Of a DNA stretch of 64,000 nucleotides, positions 1-9,400 are shown piece by piece (within the stretch, counting starts at the first letter, position 1; each line of letters opens with the position of its first letter). The position numbers were made by a program, and so were the translations under genes. Source of the stretch: Tianweitania aestuarii (GTDB lineage Bacteria > Pseudomonadota > Alphaproteobacteria > Rhizobiales > Rhizobiaceae); assembly GCF_018457165.1 (NCBI RefSeq), contig NZ_JAFMNX010000002.1, positions 372,001 to 436,000 of the forward strand. Direction: 5' to 3'. Below the pieces are notes generated by a model. That model saw nothing but the letters and a program-made list of their open reading frames with translations, was not told the DNA's origin and did no database searches.

Positions 1-880
1 CGCCAGCAATCTCGATGAATGGCTGAAGCGTCGCGGCGTCGTAGCGCTTTCGGGCATCGACACCCGCGCCCTCACAGCGCTTATCCGCGACAAAGGCGCG
101 CCCAACGCCGTGATCGCGCATGATCCGAGCGGCAAGTTCGACATTCCCGCGCTGAAGGAAAAGGCGAAGGCCTGGTCCGGCCTTGTCGGCCTCGACCTCG
201 CCAAGGACGTCTCCTCGGGCCAGAGCTCGGTGTGGAACGAAACGCCTTGGGCCTGGAACGAAGGCTTCGGCGAACAGACCGAGCCGACCATGCATGTGGT
301 CGCCATCGATTACGGCGTGAAGCGCAACATCCTGCGCCTTCTGTCGGGTCTCGGCGCCAAGGTCACGGTTGTGCCGGCCACCACGGCTGCGGAAGACATC
401 CTCGCCATGAAGCCGGACGGCATCTTCCTGTCCAACGGCCCCGGCGACCCGGAAGCAACCGGCGCCTATGCCGTGCCGGTGATCCAGGACCTGCTCAAGG
501 CCGGTCTTCCGACCTTCGGCATCTGCCTCGGTCACCAGATGCTGGCGCTGGCGCTCGGCGGCAAGACCGCAAAGATGCATCAGGGCCACCATGGCGCGAA
601 CCATCCGGTAAAGGATCACACCACCGGGAAGGTCGAGATCGTGTCGATGAACCACGGCTTTGCGGTGGACAGCCAGTCCCTGCCGGACACCGTCGAGGAA
701 ACGCACATCTCGCTGTTCGACAATTCGAACTGCGGCATCGCGCTCAAGGGCAAGCCGGTCTTTTCCGTGCAGCATCACCCGGAAGCCTCCCCCGGCCCGC
801 AAGACTCCCACTACCTGTTCCGCCGCTTCGTAAACCTGATCCACGAACGCCGCGGCGAACCAGCTCTCGCCGAACGCTAG
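1..880 (+). CDS. carA: Carbamoyl-phosphate synthase small (glutaminase) subunit, 5' end outside window
   Basis: CarA hydrolyses glutamine and passes ammonia to CarB for carbamoyl phosphate, feeding arginine and pyrimidine synthesis in the cytoplasm. The reading frame is open from base 2, so the N-terminus lies outside the window; about 292 residues are visible. The class I amidotransferase domain is intact: the nucleophile Cys sits in GICLGHQ (codon 524-526), and the His and Glu of the triad are in HHPEASPGP (near 773-784). The N-terminal part shows the CarA-type SGIDTRALT block. The gene ends in TAG followed at once by a strong terminator. Its partner carB lies 5.5 kb downstream rather than adjacent, as is common in rhizobia. 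Confidence 0.97.
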   Translation, partial: ASNLDEWLKRRGVVALSGIDTRALTALIRDKGAPNAVIAHDPSGKFDIPALKEKAKAWSGLVGLDLAKDVSSGQSSVWNETPWAWNEGFGEQTEPTMHVVAIDYGVKRNILRLLSGLGAKVTVVPATTAAEDILAMKPDGIFLSNGPGDPEATGAYAVPVIQDLLKAGLPTFGICLGHQMLALALGGKTAKMHQGHHGANHPVKDHTTGKVEIVSMNHGFAVDSQSLPDTVEETHISLFDNSNCGIALKGKPVFSVQHHPEASPGPQDSHYLFRRFVNLIHERRGEPALAER

Positions 881-890
881 AAACTTAAAA

Positions 891-917
891 GGCCGGCTTC
901 CAAGCCGGCCTTTTTTA
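891..917 (+). terminator. Rho-independent terminator after carA, probably bidirectional
   Basis: A GC-rich 8-9 bp stem (GGCCGGCT / AGCCGGCC) is followed by six T on the plus strand and preceded by an A-rich run. It can therefore serve both carA and the convergent metallopeptidase gene that ends at 941. Confidence 0.9.
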
Positions 918-940
918 TTCAGCGGCCCCAGGGCCTTCAA

Positions 941-1825
941 TCACACCGGATTGTTGAACGTATCGCAGTCGCTCAGGCGGCCGTTTTCGATGCCGCGCTG
1001 GAACCAGTTGCGGCGCTGGGCAGAGGTGCCGTGGTTGAAGCTGTCGGGCACGACATAGCCCTGTGTGCGCTTCTGCAGCGTGTCGTCGCCGATCTGGGTT
1101 GCCGCATTCAGGGCTTCGTCCACGTCGCCGGCATCCAGAAGGCCCTTCTGCTGTGTGTAATGGGCCCAAACGCCCGCGAAGCAATCGGCCTGAAGCTCGA
1201 CGCGTACCGACATGCGGTTGGCTTCTTCGGGGCTCATGGTCTGGCGCATCTGGTTGAAGCGCGGCAGGATGCCGGTCAGGTTCTGAACGTGGTGGCCGAC
1301 CTCATGCGCAATCACATAGGCCTGTGCGAAATCGCCCGATGCGCCGAACTTCTGGTCCAGTTCCTGGAAAAATGTCGTGTCGAGATAAACGCGCTCATCG
1401 TTCGGGCAGTAGAACGGACCTGAGGCCGACGACGCCGTGCCGCAGGCCGAACGCACCTGGTTGCTGAACAACACCATGCGCGGTTCCTTGTAGGTCTCGC
1501 CTTCCGCCTGAAAGATGCCGTTCCAGGTGTCTTCCGTTTCCGCCAGCACGGTTGAAACGAACTGGGTCATCTCGTCGGAACTGGTGGTATCTGCCGTGCG
1601 CGTCTGCGTTTGACCGCCGCCACCCATGCTGCCGCCGCCCGAAAGAAGCTCGAGTGGGTTGATGCCGAAGATCCAGGCACCGATCAGCAGAATGATGATG
1701 CCGCCGATCCCCAGTCCTCCGCCGGCACCGCGGATTGGGATGCGACCTCCGCCGCCGAAACCACCACCGCCGCCACCGCGACGATCCTCGACATTGGAGC
1801 TTTGACGGCGCCCTCTCCACTGCAT
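941..1825 (-). CDS. ypfJ: Neutral zinc metallopeptidase, YpfJ family (PF04228)
   Basis: This 294-residue protein matches the YpfJ/KPN_02809 putative zinc metallopeptidase family. A Gly-rich N-terminus (residues about 17-40) leads into one membrane segment at about 41-55, then an extracytoplasmic catalytic domain. The zinc motif HEVGHH is at residues 174-179, and the family Cys residues (RSACG, FYCPND, QADCFAG) are present. It is probably anchored in the inner membrane facing the periplasm. The physiological substrate of the family is not known to me. The gene is transcribed alone and diverges from the esterase gene at 2101. Confidence 0.9.
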   Translation of the reverse strand: MQWRGRRQSSNVEDRRGGGGGGFGGGGRIPIRGAGGGLGIGGIIILLIGAWIFGINPLELLSGGGSMGGGGQTQTRTADTTSSDEMTQFVSTVLAETEDTWNGIFQAEGETYKEPRMVLFSNQVRSACGTASSASGPFYCPNDERVYLDTTFFQELDQKFGASGDFAQAYVIAHEVGHHVQNLTGILPRFNQMRQTMSPEEANRMSVRVELQADCFAGVWAHYTQQKGLLDAGDVDEALNAATQIGDDTLQKRTQGYVVPDSFNHGTSAQRRNWFQRGIENGRLSDCDTFNNPV

Positions 1826-2100
1826 GGCAACTTCCCTCGCACAGATAGGCCGGCAGCAATGTTGCTCCGGCTTCGGCGGATAACTTGCGGGAAGGTCGTA
1901 AGTTGCAGCCGCGCAACAATTTCCTTTCCTGTTGTTTGTTCCACCGAAACAACTTCACAAAGGCGTGTTTCAATGCTGCAGTGCCACATTCGTGCTGCAT
2001 TATAACTTGAAGTGCCTGCCCATCGGCGATGACATGTTTGTTCATCGCAAGAAGTTGCCGCGTTAACCCTCTGTCAACCAAACTCTTTCAGGGTCGAACC
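1826..2100. other. Divergent promoter region between ypfJ and the esterase gene
   Basis: This 275-bp gap separates two divergent genes and holds no convincing ORF. At 2063-2078 it contains TTAA-N7-TCAAC on the plus strand, one base off the alphaproteobacterial CtrA consensus TTAA-N7-TTAAC, 22 bp before the esterase start. That is a weak match and only a hint. I see no clear -35/-10 pair. Confidence 0.4.
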
Positions 2101-2985
2101 ATGATGCGCATCCTTGCCAGCACGGTCATCTCTTGCTTCCTCGTCGGCGCAGCAGCGCTGCCTGCTTCAGCGCAGATCGAGTGCGGTGCTTCAATGACCA
2201 GTTCCCAGAAGAGCACGCCAAAAGCCAAGTGCCTGGTGGAAAAGGCCTCGCTCACCAATGCGCCGAGCAGAGCCGATCTTGCAGCCAAGACGGCCGCGAT
2301 CAACGCGCTGCCCTCTGCCATCACCCGCTCGCAGGCCTTCGTCGCGAATTACCGCAAGGCCACCGCCAAGGGGTCGCCGACGCTGATCCTGCTGCATGGC
2401 TCGGGCGGCAACGAAACGAGCCTGATGGATCTGGCGGCAAAAGCCGCACCCGGTTCGGCGCTGCTCGGCATCCGCGGCCGCGTCGTGCAGGACGGCGTGA
2501 ACCGCTGGTACAAGCGCGTTACGCCCACCACCTTCGATCAGGACGATATCCGCTCGGAAGCCAACGCCTTCGCTAAGTTCATGGCGAGTGCGCAGAAGGA
2601 CTACGGCATCGACCTGAACAACGCGATCTATCTCGGTTATTCCAACGGCGCCAATCTGCTTGCCGCCCTGTCCTTCCTGCATCCCGATCTCGTGCAGCGC
2701 GCTGCCCTCCTGCGGCCCATGATGGTTTTGAAGTCCCTGCCGGACGTCAATCTCGCCAAGGATTCCATCCTGGCCGTCGCCGGCAAGAACGACGCGACCT
2801 ATGGCCGTTTCGCCCCCGGCCTCGCCGATGCCTTGCGCAACAAGGGCGCCGAGGTCGTAGGCCAGACGGTTGAACTTGGCCATCTTCTCGGCGAGGCGGA
2901 TGTCAGCGTCGTGAAGACATGGCTTGCTTCCATGCAGAAGAACCAGGACGTGCCGGTCGCCACCGCCTCTGCTTCGGCGGAATAG
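2101..2985 (+). CDS. Exported alpha/beta-hydrolase, phospholipase/carboxylesterase type
   Basis: The chosen ATG at 2101 gives 294 residues beginning with a good Sec signal peptide (hydrophobic residues 4-20, PASA-Q cleavage near 24); the longer frame would bury it. The fold shows LLHGSGG (oxyanion region, residues 97-103), the nucleophile elbow GYSNG with Ser181, an Asp in AGKNDATYG and a His in ELGHLLGEAD. This order is typical of the Abhydrolase_2/YpfH esterases, which hydrolyse short acyl or phospholipid esters. The signal peptide puts the enzyme in the periplasm. Its substrate cannot be read from sequence. It is probably monocistronic; the next gene has its own promoter. Confidence 0.85.
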   Translation: MMRILASTVISCFLVGAAALPASAQIECGASMTSSQKSTPKAKCLVEKASLTNAPSRADLAAKTAAINALPSAITRSQAFVANYRKATAKGSPTLILLHGSGGNETSLMDLAAKAAPGSALLGIRGRVVQDGVNRWYKRVTPTTFDQDDIRSEANAFAKFMASAQKDYGIDLNNAIYLGYSNGANLLAALSFLHPDLVQRAALLRPMMVLKSLPDVNLAKDSILAVAGKNDATYGRFAPGLADALRNKGAEVVGQTVELGHLLGEADVSVVKTWLASMQKNQDVPVATASASAE

Positions 2986-3049
2986 AAAGAATTACGCGCA
3001 AAACGTGCGGGCGACTGGGTAAAAAGCGTCCGCTTTCGGCACCTGCCCG

Positions 3050-3079
3050 TTGACACGGCATTGTGATCAAAGGTTATCC
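3050..3079 (+). promoter_or_regulatory. Candidate sigma70 promoter for the TAXI-TRAP genes
   Basis: A perfect -35 hexamer TTGACA at 3050-3055 is followed 18 bp later by TTATCC (3074-3079). This lies about 32 bp upstream of the solute-binding-protein ATG, giving a short leader that carries a GAGAGG ribosome site. Confidence 0.6.
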
Positions 3080-3110
3080 TTTTGACCTGAACAGGTTTGA
3101 GAGGAAAACC

Positions 3111-4097
3111 ATGACCTTTGCAATCTCGCGTCGCGCCTTCACGATCGGTACGGCCCTTCTGGCTGCAGGCGTGGGCGCCACGCGCGCTTTCGCGCAGCAG
3201 GCGTTCTTCCGCATCGGCACCGGCGGCACGCAGGGAACCTACTTCCCCGTCGGCGGCATCATTGCCAACTCCATCAGCGCAACCGGCCCGGCCGGCGTTG
3301 AAGGGCTGATCGCCACCGCCAACGCGTCCAACGGTTCGGTTGCCAACATCAACGCCATCCAGAGCGGCGCGTCGGAATCCGGCTTCACCCAGTCGGACGT
3401 GGCGGCATGGGCCTATACCGGCACCGGCCTGTACGAGGGCAAGCCGAAGGTCGAAGACCTGCGCCTCATCGCGACCCTCTTCCCTGAAACGCTGCACATC
3501 GTTGCGCGCGCCGATGCCGGCATCAAGTCGGTTGCCGACCTCAAGGGCAAGCGTGTTTCGATCGACGAGCCGGGTTCGGGCACGATCGTCGACGCCCGCA
3601 TCGTTCTCGAAGCCTATGGCATCAGCGAAAAGGACATCGAAGCCGAATATCTGAAGCCCGGTCCGTCCGGCGAGAAGATGCGCGACGGCGGCCTTGATGC
3701 CTACTTCTTCGTCGGCGGCTTCCCGGCTGGCGCGATCACCGAAATCGCTTCGTCGATGAACATCACGCTGGTGCCGGTGAGCGGTCCTGAAGCCGACAAG
3801 ATCCTCGAGAAGTACCCGTTCTTCTCCAAGAACACCGTTCCGGCAGACACCTACAAGGGCGTCGGCGCGACCGAGACCCTTTCCGTTGCAGCCCAGCTGG
3901 TGACCAGCGCCAAGCAGCCGGAAGAGCTCATCTACAACATCACCAAGTCGCTTTATGCCGAAGACACGCAGAAGGCACTGGCCGCCGGTCACGCCAAGGG
4001 CAAGGCGATCACGGTCGAGAATGCCGTGACCAGCGCCGGTATTCCGTTCCATCCCGGTGCGGAAAAGTACTTCCGCGAAGTCGGCGCGCTCAAGTAA
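3111..4097 (+). CDS. TAXI family TRAP transporter solute-binding protein
   Basis: The ATG at 3111 follows a GAGAGG ribosome site and gives 328 residues. The N-terminus carries a twin-arginine-like SRRAFTIG motif (Arg7-Arg8) and an A-F-A-Q cleavage site near residue 28, so export may be by Tat. The mature protein opens with the TAXI hallmark RIGTGGTQGTYFPVGG and contains the SDVAAWAYTG and RVSIDEPGSGT blocks. It should bind a substrate in the periplasm and deliver it to the fused permease downstream. Some TAXI proteins bind glutamate-like or carboxylate ligands, but the ligand here cannot be told. Expression relative to the permease may be adjusted by the hairpin at 4127-4163. Confidence 0.93.
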   Translation: MTFAISRRAFTIGTALLAAGVGATRAFAQQAFFRIGTGGTQGTYFPVGGIIANSISATGPAGVEGLIATANASNGSVANINAIQSGASESGFTQSDVAAWAYTGTGLYEGKPKVEDLRLIATLFPETLHIVARADAGIKSVADLKGKRVSIDEPGSGTIVDARIVLEAYGISEKDIEAEYLKPGPSGEKMRDGGLDAYFFVGGFPAGAITEIASSMNITLVPVSGPEADKILEKYPFFSKNTVPADTYKGVGATETLSVAAQLVTSAKQPEELIYNITKSLYAEDTQKALAAGHAKGKAITVENAVTSAGIPFHPGAEKYFREVGALK

Positions 4098-4126
4098 GCG
4101 TCCGACGCGCCAAAGCTAATGTGAAT

Positions 4127-4163
4127 GCGCCGCTTCCATTCGGGAGCGGCGCTCTTTCTTCTT
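4127..4163 (+). terminator. Intercistronic hairpin between TAXI binding protein and permease
   Basis: An 8-bp perfect stem (GCGCCGCT / AGCGGCGC) with a 10-nt loop is followed by a pyrimidine-rich TCTTTCTTCTT. It lies between the binding-protein stop and the permease start. In transporter operons such elements usually allow more binding protein than permease to be made, by partial termination or by protecting the upstream mRNA. Confidence 0.6.
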
Positions 4164-4182
4164 CCCCATGCCGGAGCCTCGC

Positions 4183-6246
4183 GTGACCGACGCCGACAAC
4201 AAGGACACCATCCACCTTTCCAGGATGGAACTCGACGAAGCGCGGGCACGCGAACTCGAAGAACAGTTCGATTCCGAGCTTCGCTTTCGCCCTTTGAGCC
4301 CGGCCGCGAACTGGATCGTCGGCAGCCTGCTCGTTGGCCTGTCGCTGTTCCATTATTATACGGCAGGTTTTGGCCTGCTGCAGGAAATGGTCCATCGCGG
4401 CATCCACCTCGCGCTCGTTCTGGCGCTGGTGTTCCTTGTTTTCCCCTTGTGGAAGAAGGGCTATTCGGAACCCGCCCGAGCCTCGTTCTGGCGCCCGATC
4501 GGCATTCCGCTTTATGACTGGGCGCTGGCCATCCTGTCGGTGGTCGCGGTCGCGCATGTGCCGCTGATCCCGCTCGACGACCTCGCCTTCCGCGTCGGCA
4601 ATCCGACCACCCTGGACGTGATCCTCGGCGGCTCCTTGATCCTGCTGCTGCTCGATGCCACGCGCCGCTCCGTCGGCTGGCCGCTGCCGATCATCGCCAT
4701 CATCTTCATGCTTTACGCGCTGTTCGGCCCCTGGATGCCGGGTATCCTCACCCATCCGGGTGCCAGCGTTTCGCAGCTCGTCGACCATCTTTATCTCACC
4801 GCGCAAGGCATCTACGGCGTGCCGCTCGGCGTGGTCGCGACCTATGTCTTCCACTTCGTTCTGTTCGGCGTTTTCGCCACCCGCATCGGTCTTGGTCAGC
4901 TGTTCCTTGATTGCGCCGCCTGGGTTGCCGGGCGCTTTGCCGGCGGTCCCGCCAAGGTCTCGATTTTCGGCTCGGCCCTGTTCGGCATGATTTCCGGCTC
5001 GTCCGTCGCCAACACGGTGACGGTCGGCTCGCTCACCATCCCCGCCATGATCAAGCTCGGCTACAAGCGCGAATTCGCCGGTGCCGTGGAAGCCGCTTCC
5101 TCCACCGGCGGTCAGATCACCCCGCCGATCATGGGCGCCGCCGCCTTCCTGATGATCGAGTTCCTGGGCCTGCCCTATACGACGATCATTCTGGCCGCGA
5201 TCATTCCCGCCGCGATGCACTTCTTCGGCGTTCTGATCCAGGTTCACTTCGAAGCCAAGCGCACGGGCCTGCGTGGTCTGCGCCCCGATGAAATGCCGGA
5301 TGTCACGGCCGCATTGAAGCGCGATTGGCCGACCATCATCCCGCTCGCTGTTCTGATCGGCGTGCTGGTTTCCGGCTACACCCCTTACCTCGCAGCCTTC
5401 TGGGGCATCACGCTGTGCGTGCTGGTCGGGCTTCTCAATCCACGCCGCCGCTTGTCGGTTCAGGAGATCTTCGATGGTCTGCGCGACGGCGCGAAATATG
5501 CGCTGGCCGTGGGCGCCGCCGCTGCAACGGTTGGCATCGTCGTCGGCGTGGTGACGCTGACCGGCGTCGGCTTCAAGATGTCCTTCATCGTGACCTCGAT
5601 CGCCGGCAATCTGGCATCGATGTTCTCCGTCGTCCTGCCCTGGGTCGAGGCCAACACGCTGATCCTGTTCTTCACGCTGATCATGACGGGCTTCGTCTGT
5701 ATCCTGATGGGCTGCGGCGTGCCGACCACGGCGAACTACATCATCATGGTCACCGTGGCAGCTCCGGCGCTGGCGCTGCTCGGCGTCGAACCGATCGTCG
5801 CCCACTTCTTCGTGTTCTATTACGGCCTTCTTGCCGACATCACGCCACCCGTGGCCCTTGCGGCCTATGCCGCGGCGGGCATGGCCGGCGGCGATCCGTT
5901 CAAGACCGGCAACACGGCGTTCCGGCTCGGGCTCGGCAAGGCGCTGGTACCTTTCGTCTTCGTGTTCTCGCCATCGCTGCTTCTGGTGACGAAGGACTTC
6001 AACTGGCCGGACTTCTTCCTTGCTCTGACCGGCTGCGTCATCGGCATCGCGTCCCTGGGTGCGGCCCTGTCGCGCTACATGCTGGCGCCGACAAAGGCCT
6101 GGGAGAACATCCTGCTGATCGTTGCGGCCTTCCTGCTCATCATGCCGGAAGTCTACACCACGGTGATCGGCCTGCTGTTGATCGCGCCGGTGCTGGTGAA
6201 CCAGTGGCGCCAGCGCGGCCATGATCAGGTGCTGACCGCAGCCTGA
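4183..6246 (+). CDS. TRAP transporter permease, fused 4TM-12TM (DctQM-like)
   Basis: This is a large polytopic membrane protein of about 690 residues. The size fits the single-chain TRAP permeases, in which the small DctQ-like part is fused to the DctM-like 12-TM part; these accompany TAXI binding proteins. The N-terminal hydrophilic stretch (about 45 residues) precedes four helices, then the DctM core with conserved segments such as GMISGSSVANTVTVG, TGGQITPPIMGAAAFL and MGCGVPTTANY. I favour the GTG at 4183, which has GGAGC 5 bp upstream; the ATG at 4168 has no visible ribosome site but is a possible alternative. It imports the TAXI ligand, driven by a sodium or proton gradient. Confidence 0.92.
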   Translation: MTDADNKDTIHLSRMELDEARARELEEQFDSELRFRPLSPAANWIVGSLLVGLSLFHYYTAGFGLLQEMVHRGIHLALVLALVFLVFPLWKKGYSEPARASFWRPIGIPLYDWALAILSVVAVAHVPLIPLDDLAFRVGNPTTLDVILGGSLILLLLDATRRSVGWPLPIIAIIFMLYALFGPWMPGILTHPGASVSQLVDHLYLTAQGIYGVPLGVVATYVFHFVLFGVFATRIGLGQLFLDCAAWVAGRFAGGPAKVSIFGSALFGMISGSSVANTVTVGSLTIPAMIKLGYKREFAGAVEAASSTGGQITPPIMGAAAFLMIEFLGLPYTTIILAAIIPAAMHFFGVLIQVHFEAKRTGLRGLRPDEMPDVTAALKRDWPTIIPLAVLIGVLVSGYTPYLAAFWGITLCVLVGLLNPRRRLSVQEIFDGLRDGAKYALAVGAAAATVGIVVGVVTLTGVGFKMSFIVTSIAGNLASMFSVVLPWVEANTLILFFTLIMTGFVCILMGCGVPTTANYIIMVTVAAPALALLGVEPIVAHFFVFYYGLLADITPPVALAAYAAAGMAGGDPFKTGNTAFRLGLGKALVPFVFVFSPSLLLVTKDFNWPDFFLALTGCVIGIASLGAALSRYMLAPTKAWENILLIVAAFLLIMPEVYTTVIGLLLIAPVLVNQWRQRGHDQVLTAA

Positions 6247-6269
6247 CGGCGGACCACGCGACAAACATC

Positions 6270-6320
6270 GATCCACAGCGCAGGTCTTTCCTGCAACTTG
6301 CGCTGTGGATCGCGTTTTTT
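6270..6320 (+). terminator. Terminator after the TRAP permease
   Basis: A 13-bp perfect inverted repeat (GATCCACAGCGCA / TGCGCTGTGGATC) encloses 16 nt and is followed by GCGTTTTTT. It closes the TRAP operon and insulates carB. Confidence 0.88.
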
Positions 6321-6324
6321 GGGG

Positions 6325-6353
6325 TTACGCGCTTGCGCATCCTCCCCTATAAG
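6325..6353 (+). promoter_or_regulatory. Candidate carB promoter
   Basis: TTACGC (6325-6330), a 17-bp spacer and TATAAG (6348-6353) match sigma70 spacing. The -10 is strong and the -35 is poor. Transcription would begin near 6360 and give a leader of about 88 nt. Confidence 0.5.
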
Positions 6354-6362
6354 ACCGGCCTA

Positions 6363-6418
6363 GCCCAAGATTAAGCGCTGCACCAAGCTGGCCGGTTCAT
6401 TCCGTCCGGCTTTTGGGC
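6363..6418 (+). promoter_or_regulatory. Structured carB leader, possible attenuator
   Basis: An inner stem (GGCCGG at 6390-6395 with CCGGCT at 6406-6411, one G-U pair) is followed by TTTT. An outer stem GCCCAA (6363-6368) / TTGGGC (6413-6418) uses part of that T run. The two elements compete for the same bases, as in attenuators. No leader peptide was found. Confidence 0.35.
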
Positions 6419-6447
6419 GCAACGCGCATGTTAAACGGATAGAGCCC

Positions 6448-9400
6448 ATGCCCAAGCGCACCGACATCAAGTCCATCCTGATCATCGGTGCGGGTCCGAT
6501 TGTGATCGGCCAGGCATGCGAGTTCGATTATTCCGGCACCCAGGCGTGCAAGGCGTTGAAGGAGGAAGGCTACCGCATCATCCTCGTCAACTCCAATCCG
6601 GCCACGATCATGACCGATCCGGAACTGGCGGATGCGACCTATGTCGAGCCGATCACCCCGGAAGTCGTGGCCAAGATCATCGCCAAGGAGCGCCCGGACG
6701 CGCTGCTTCCGACCATGGGCGGCCAGACCGCGCTGAACACCGCGCTTTCCCTGCGCCGCATGGGCGTGCTCGAGCGCTACAATGTCGAGATGATCGGCGC
6801 CAACGCCGAAGCTATCGACAAGGCCGAAGACCGCTCGCTGTTCCGCGAAGCCATGGCCAAGATCGGCCTGGAAACGCCGAAGTCGATGCTGGCCAATGCG
6901 TCGGCCGCCAAGGACACGGACAAGGATGCGCACAAGGCGCGCCGCGCCGCCTTGAAGGCCGGCAACGGCGATGATCTCGACGCGCGGCTCGATGCGCTGG
7001 AAACCGAGTGGAACCTAGGCGAAGGCGATCGCAAGCAGCGATATGTCAGCCACGCGATGGGCATCGCCGCGCAGGCGCTCGACTATGTCGGCCTGCCCGC
7101 CATCATCCGCCCCTCCTTCACCATGGGCGGCACCGGCGGCGGCATCGCCTATAACCGCGCCGAGTTCTTCGAGATCGTGGCCTCCGGCCTCGACGCCTCC
7201 CCAACCACCGAAGTGCTGATCGAAGAAAGCGTTCTCGGCTGGAAGGAATACGAGATGGAGGTCGTCCGCGATCGTGCGGACAACTGCATCATCGTGTGCT
7301 CGATCGAAAACCTCGATCCGATGGGTGTTCATACCGGCGACTCGATCACCGTCGCGCCGGCTTTGACGCTGACGGACAAGGAATACCAGATGATGCGCAA
7401 CGCCTCGATCGCGGTGTTGCGCGAGATCGGCGTTGAGACCGGCGGCTCAAACGTGCAGTTCGCCGTCAACCCGGCCGATGGCCGCCTCGTCGTCATCGAA
7501 ATGAACCCGCGCGTGTCGCGCTCGTCAGCCCTTGCATCGAAGGCCACCGGCTTCCCCATCGCCAAGGTCGCGGCCAAGCTTGCCGTCGGCTACACGATGG
7601 ACGAGCTGGAAAACGACATCACCGGCGGCGCGACCCCGGCCTCGTTCGAGCCTTCGATCGATTACGTCGTCACCAAGATCCCGCGCTTTGCCTTCGAGAA
7701 GTTCCCCGGCGCCGACAATGTTCTGACCACCGCCATGAAGTCGGTGGGCGAAGTCATGGCGATCGGCCGCACCTTCCAGGAAAGCTTGCAGAAGGCCTTG
7801 CGCGGCCTCGAAACCGGCCTCACCGGTTTGGACGAGATCGAGATCCCGGGCCTCGGCATCGGTGAAGACCGCAACGCGATCCGCGCTGCCCTCGGCACCC
7901 CGACGCCGGACCGTCTGCGCATGGTGGCGCAGGCGATCCGCATGGGCACCTCGCTCGAAGACGTCCATGAGATGTGCAAGATCGATCCATGGTTCCTCGA
8001 ACAGATCGGCGGCATCATCGCGATGGAACGCCGCGTGCGCGAGCACGGCCTGCCCAGGGACGCCAAGAACCTGCGCAAGCTGAAAGCCATGGGCTTCTCC
8101 GATGCGCGCCTCGGTTCTTTGGTGAAGAGCGACGGGCAAGCGATTCAGAAGATTCGCGAAAAGCTTGACGTTCATCCAGTTTATAAGCGCATCGACACCT
8201 GCGCTGCCGAGTTCGCCGCGCCCACCGCTTATATGTATTCGACCTACGAGCTGCCTTTTGCCGGCCAGATGGCTGACGAAGCGCGCGTGTCGGATCGAAA
8301 GAAGGTCGTGATCCTCGGCGGCGGTCCCAACCGCATCGGCCAAGGCATCGAGTTCGATTACTGCTGCTGCCATGCCGCTTTCGCGCTGGCCGATGCCGGC
8401 TATGAATCGATCATGATCAACTGCAATCCGGAAACCGTGTCGACCGATTACGACACGTCCGATCGCCTGTATTTCGAGCCGCTTACCGACGAAGACGTGC
8501 TCGAGATCCTGCGCACCGAACAGAAGGCCGGCACGCTGCATGGTGTGATCGTGCAGTTCGGCGGTCAGACGCCGCTGAAGCTCGCCTCCGCGCTCGAACA
8601 GGCCGGCATCCCGATCCTCGGCACCTCGCCGGACGCGATCGATCTCGCCGAAGATCGCGACCGCTTCCAGAAGCTCCTGCACAAGCTGAAGCTCCTGCAG
8701 CCGAAGAACGGCATCGCTTATTCCGTCGAGCAAGCGCGCCTCATCGCCGGCGAGCTCGGCTTCCCGCTGGTTGTGCGCCCGTCCTACGTGCTCGGCGGCC
8801 GCGCCATGCAGATCGTTTATGATGACGGTCAGCTGCAGACTTATCTGCTCGAAACCGTGCCGGGCCTCGTTCCCGAAGACATCAAGCAGAAGTATCCGAA
8901 CGACAAGACCGGCCAGATCAACACGCTGCTCGGCAAGAACCCGCTGCTGTTCGACACCTATCTGACCGACGCGATCGAGGTCGATGTCGACGCGCTATGC
9001 GACGGCAAGAATGTCTATGTGTCGGGCATCATGGAGCATATCGAGGAAGCCGGCATCCATTCCGGCGATAGCGCCTGCTCGCTGCCCGTTCACTCGCTGT
9101 CCGACGAGATGGTGGCCGAGCTGGAGCGCCAAACGGCGGCCATGGCAAAGGCCCTCAATGTCGGCGGCCTGATGAACGTGCAATACGCCATCAAGGACGG
9201 CGAGATCTTCGTTCTCGAAGTCAATCCGCGCGCCTCGCGCACGGTGCCTTTCGTTGCCAAGACCGTTGGCCGCCCGATTGCCAAGATCGCGGCCCGCATC
9301 ATGGCCGGCGAAACGCTGGACGATGCCTTCGCTCATTACGGTACGAAGCCGAACCCGCATAAGCTTGGCCATATCGCGGTCAAGGAAGCCGTGTTCCCCT

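Noticed and set aside
2799-4052. 417-codon antisense frame over the TAXI gene
   Set aside because: Long antisense frames are common in high-GC DNA; the composition is shadow-like and the plus-strand gene is certain.
4090-6276. 728-codon open frame antisense to the TRAP permease
   Set aside because: It exactly shadows the permease, is rich in Arg/Gln/Asp/His as expected from complementing GC-rich membrane codons, and has no ribosome site or domain.
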